A stretch of 15,236 bases of DNA from JBGTCD01 sp041749015 (lineage in GTDB: Bacteria; Bacteroidota; Bacteroidia; Cytophagales; Cyclobacteriaceae). Below the pieces are notes generated by a model. That model had not been told where the DNA came from. It worked only from the letters and a program-made list of their open reading frames with translations, and made no database searches. Of this stretch, positions 13,991 to 15,236 are shown piece after piece. Within the stretch, counting starts at the first letter, position 1; the number at the start of each line of letters is the position of its first letter. The stretch is from contig JBGTCD010000148.1 of the NCBI GenBank assembly GCA_041749015.1, positions 1 through 15,236 on the forward strand, written 5' to 3'. The translations under genes and the position numbers were made by a program.

Positions 13991-14605
13991 ATGACCTCAT
14001 TCTTAAAGTTAATTATAAGCAATCCCGGCAAGATATTTTGGCTCACGCCCTTCGGCCGGTTTATTGATGGCGACCTCTTTACAGGCCTAATGTTTCTGGT
14101 TGTTTTGTTGGGTTCCGGGTTCATCGATCCCGAAATTGTAGAGGGTATCAGCAATTGTATTATGATTGAATTCATCATCATCCATGCTAATGTTGGGATG
14201 TCAGTGTGTGGCGTTGTTGCCAAAAATGAGCGCAGCAAACGGCTGTTGATTTTAGGAATTGGAAGCTTCTACTCTTTGTTTGTGGTGGCGATTGCATGGG
14301 GCCTGGCGGCCTGGTGGCTGGCCATTATTTTTCTGTCTCTTACCTGGTCCCGGTTCAACCAGCCAGTCAATAATGAAAACAAAAAAGGGCTCATGGCTGA
14401 GATTATTGTGACCATGATTCGATTCGCAATTTACATGGTTGGTGCCGTTGTGGCGTTTGGAATTTTGGCATTGATAGGTTTGGATGACGAGACCCTAATG
14501 ATGCTGCTTTGGGGCTTTGTATATTATTTTACTTTATTTCTTTTGAGAAAGTGGTTTGCCCGTTTGCGAGAAGGTCAATTTTTGAAGGATATTCCAATGC
14601 TTTGA
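13991..14605 (+). CDS. Multi-pass membrane protein, unknown function
   Basis: A 204-residue hydrophobic protein with five or six likely transmembrane helices (about 29-43, 52-74, 84-103, 104-120, 137-163, 168-187). It has a short cytosolic-looking loop (SRFNQPVNNENKKG, 120-133) and a basic C-terminus (LLRKWFARLREG, 184-195). No conserved catalytic motif or known transporter signature is recognised. ATG 13991 is preceded by a three-codon open frame (ATG at 13980) whose TAA overlaps the ATG by one base; this may be chance. The upstream DNA contains a 16-bp palindrome and an AT-rich inverted repeat, so regulated expression is plausible. G+C content is closer to the left part of the window than to the 12183-13000 segment. 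It is followed by 158 bases before the lipoprotein gene on the same strand. Confidence 0.75.
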   Translation: MTSFLKLIISNPGKIFWLTPFGRFIDGDLFTGLMFLVVLLGSGFIDPEIVEGISNCIMIEFIIIHANVGMSVCGVVAKNERSKRLLILGIGSFYSLFVVAIAWGLAAWWLAIIFLSLTWSRFNQPVNNENKKGLMAEIIVTMIRFAIYMVGAVVAFGILALIGLDDETLMMLLWGFVYYFTLFLLRKWFARLREGQFLKDIPML

Positions 14606-14679
14606 GACCTTGCCAGAGCCAGATTTTTTATTTGTTCTTTTCTTTCATCGGTGCCGGATGGTGCTTACCTCTAAAATTT

Positions 14680-14714
14680 TAATTTACTGTAAATGAATTA
14701 ATTATAGTAAATTA
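14680..14714. promoter_or_regulatory. AT-rich inverted repeat upstream of the lipoprotein gene
   Basis: Arms TAATTTACT (14680-14688) and AGTAAATTA (14706-14714) are perfect 9-bp complements with a 17-nt spacer. The left arm is also part of TTTACTGTAAA (14683-14693), a smaller palindrome. It lies 49 bases before the ATG at 14764 and could be an operator or promoter region. Confidence 0.3.
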
Positions 14715-14763
14715 GATGTACATTGAACCTGATTCAATTCACCTTTCTAAAACTTATACTAAC

Positions 14764-15236
14764 ATGAAAACTACATTAATCTTTGTTTTCGCAGCCCTTT
14801 TGATGGTATCATGCGAAAATCAATCCCAGGAAGCTACTGTGGATACCAATGCTGAAGCTGAAAAAATCAAGGCATTAAGCAAGGAATGGTCAACCGCTGC
14901 CTCAGACGGCAAGGACATTGACAAAATACTCAGTTACTGGGCAGATGATGCTGTCCTGTTTAGCTGTGGAGAACCTGAAGTGAAGGGTAAAGATGGCTTA
15001 AAGTCTATGCTGGAGGAATCATTAAACATTCCTGGTTTTAAGATTTCCTGGGAGCCGGTAAGTGCCAAAGTGGCCCAATCTGGCGACATGGCCTACTTAC
15101 TTGAAAAATTTAAGATGTCCATGGCGGACTCTGCCGGAGCGGTCAGTACTGTACAAGGTAATACTGTCACTATATGGCATAAGAATGCAGATGGAGAATG
15201 GAAAGCTACAGTGGATATTTCAGCACCTTTGCCCTG
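14764..15236 (+). CDS. Lipoprotein with an NTF2-like (SnoaL/DUF4440) domain, partial at the window edge
   Basis: An open frame of 157 codons running off the right end. MKTTLIFVFAALLMVSC is a lipoprotein signal with Cys17 as the lipidated residue. After a short linker (ENQSQEATVDTNAEAE) comes an NTF2-like fold: a first helix (EAEKIKALSKEWSTAASDG) then DIDKILSYWADDAVLFSCGEPEVKGKDGLKSML, the standard SnoaL/DUF4440 pattern. GDMAYLLEKFKMSM and NTVTIWHKNADGEWKATVDISAPLP supply the sheet strands. The WKATVDI segment usually lies at the C-terminal end of such domains, so only a few residues are probably missing. These secreted NTF2-like proteins bind small ligands or have unassigned roles; no substrate can be named. 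It is on the same strand as the membrane protein before it, but a 158-bp gap with an inverted repeat suggests its own promoter. Confidence 0.85.
   Translation, partial: MKTTLIFVFAALLMVSCENQSQEATVDTNAEAEKIKALSKEWSTAASDGKDIDKILSYWADDAVLFSCGEPEVKGKDGLKSMLEESLNIPGFKISWEPVSAKVAQSGDMAYLLEKFKMSMADSAGAVSTVQGNTVTIWHKNADGEWKATVDISAPLP

Noticed and set aside
13980..13991. Three-codon upstream open frame overlapping the membrane protein start
   Set aside because: In such AT-rich DNA an ATG followed by a nearby TAA is expected by chance; there is no sequence sign of attenuation.

Overview
The window looks like a chromosomal segment of a member of the Bacteroidota, probably a Cytophagales-type marine or soil bacterium. 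Supporting signs are: an almost complete lack of Shine-Dalgarno sequences; promoter elements of the TAnnTTTG type (3112-3119, 4792-4799); Bacteroidota-style TolC, CPBP and DUF1015 proteins; a secreted protein with a C-terminal tail like a type IX secretion sorting domain; and a REP-associated transposase (RAYT) of the kind common in this phylum. No rRNA, tRNA or CRISPR array is visible. The species call is inference from protein character only.

Layout. 1-2927 (minus strand): a small outer-membrane beta-barrel protein downstream of a 12-helix RND/MMPL-type exporter. 3137-4759: thymidylate synthase (plus) and a class IV aminotransferase (minus), whose stop codons abut with no base between them. 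4919-8369 (plus): a tightly coupled trio, the L-serine dehydratase beta subunit, a TolC-family outer-membrane channel and a periplasmic adaptor; neither the dehydratase alpha subunit nor an inner-membrane pump is adjacent. 8449-11223 (minus): a DUF1015 protein, Maf nucleotide pyrophosphatase and a CPBP membrane protease-like protein, with overlapping ends (23 and 4 nt) and a TTG start. A 16-bp-arm inverted repeat lies where this operon meets the adaptor gene, and it encodes the last codons and stop of the CPBP gene. 11349-12134 (plus): a conserved-looking secreted protein.

Accessory part. 12183-13990 is visibly more AT-rich and holds a two-gene unit of unknown proteins, a RAYT gene and four copies of one palindrome (arms GGTTCGTG / CACGAACC, 4-nt loop). 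One copy lies on each side of the RAYT gene in opposite loop orientation, and two more lie beyond it. This is the most interesting structure in the window: a candidate REPIN/RAYT system. To its right are a perfect 16-bp palindrome and AT-rich inverted repeats upstream of an unrecognised multi-pass membrane protein (13991-14605). The window ends inside a lipoprotein with an NTF2/SnoaL-like domain (14764 onward).

How the genes work together: the left part is mostly housekeeping (dTMP synthesis, PLP chemistry, serine breakdown, house-cleaning of nucleotides) mixed with envelope export genes. The right part is a small mobile or selfish-repeat neighbourhood inserted between envelope genes.
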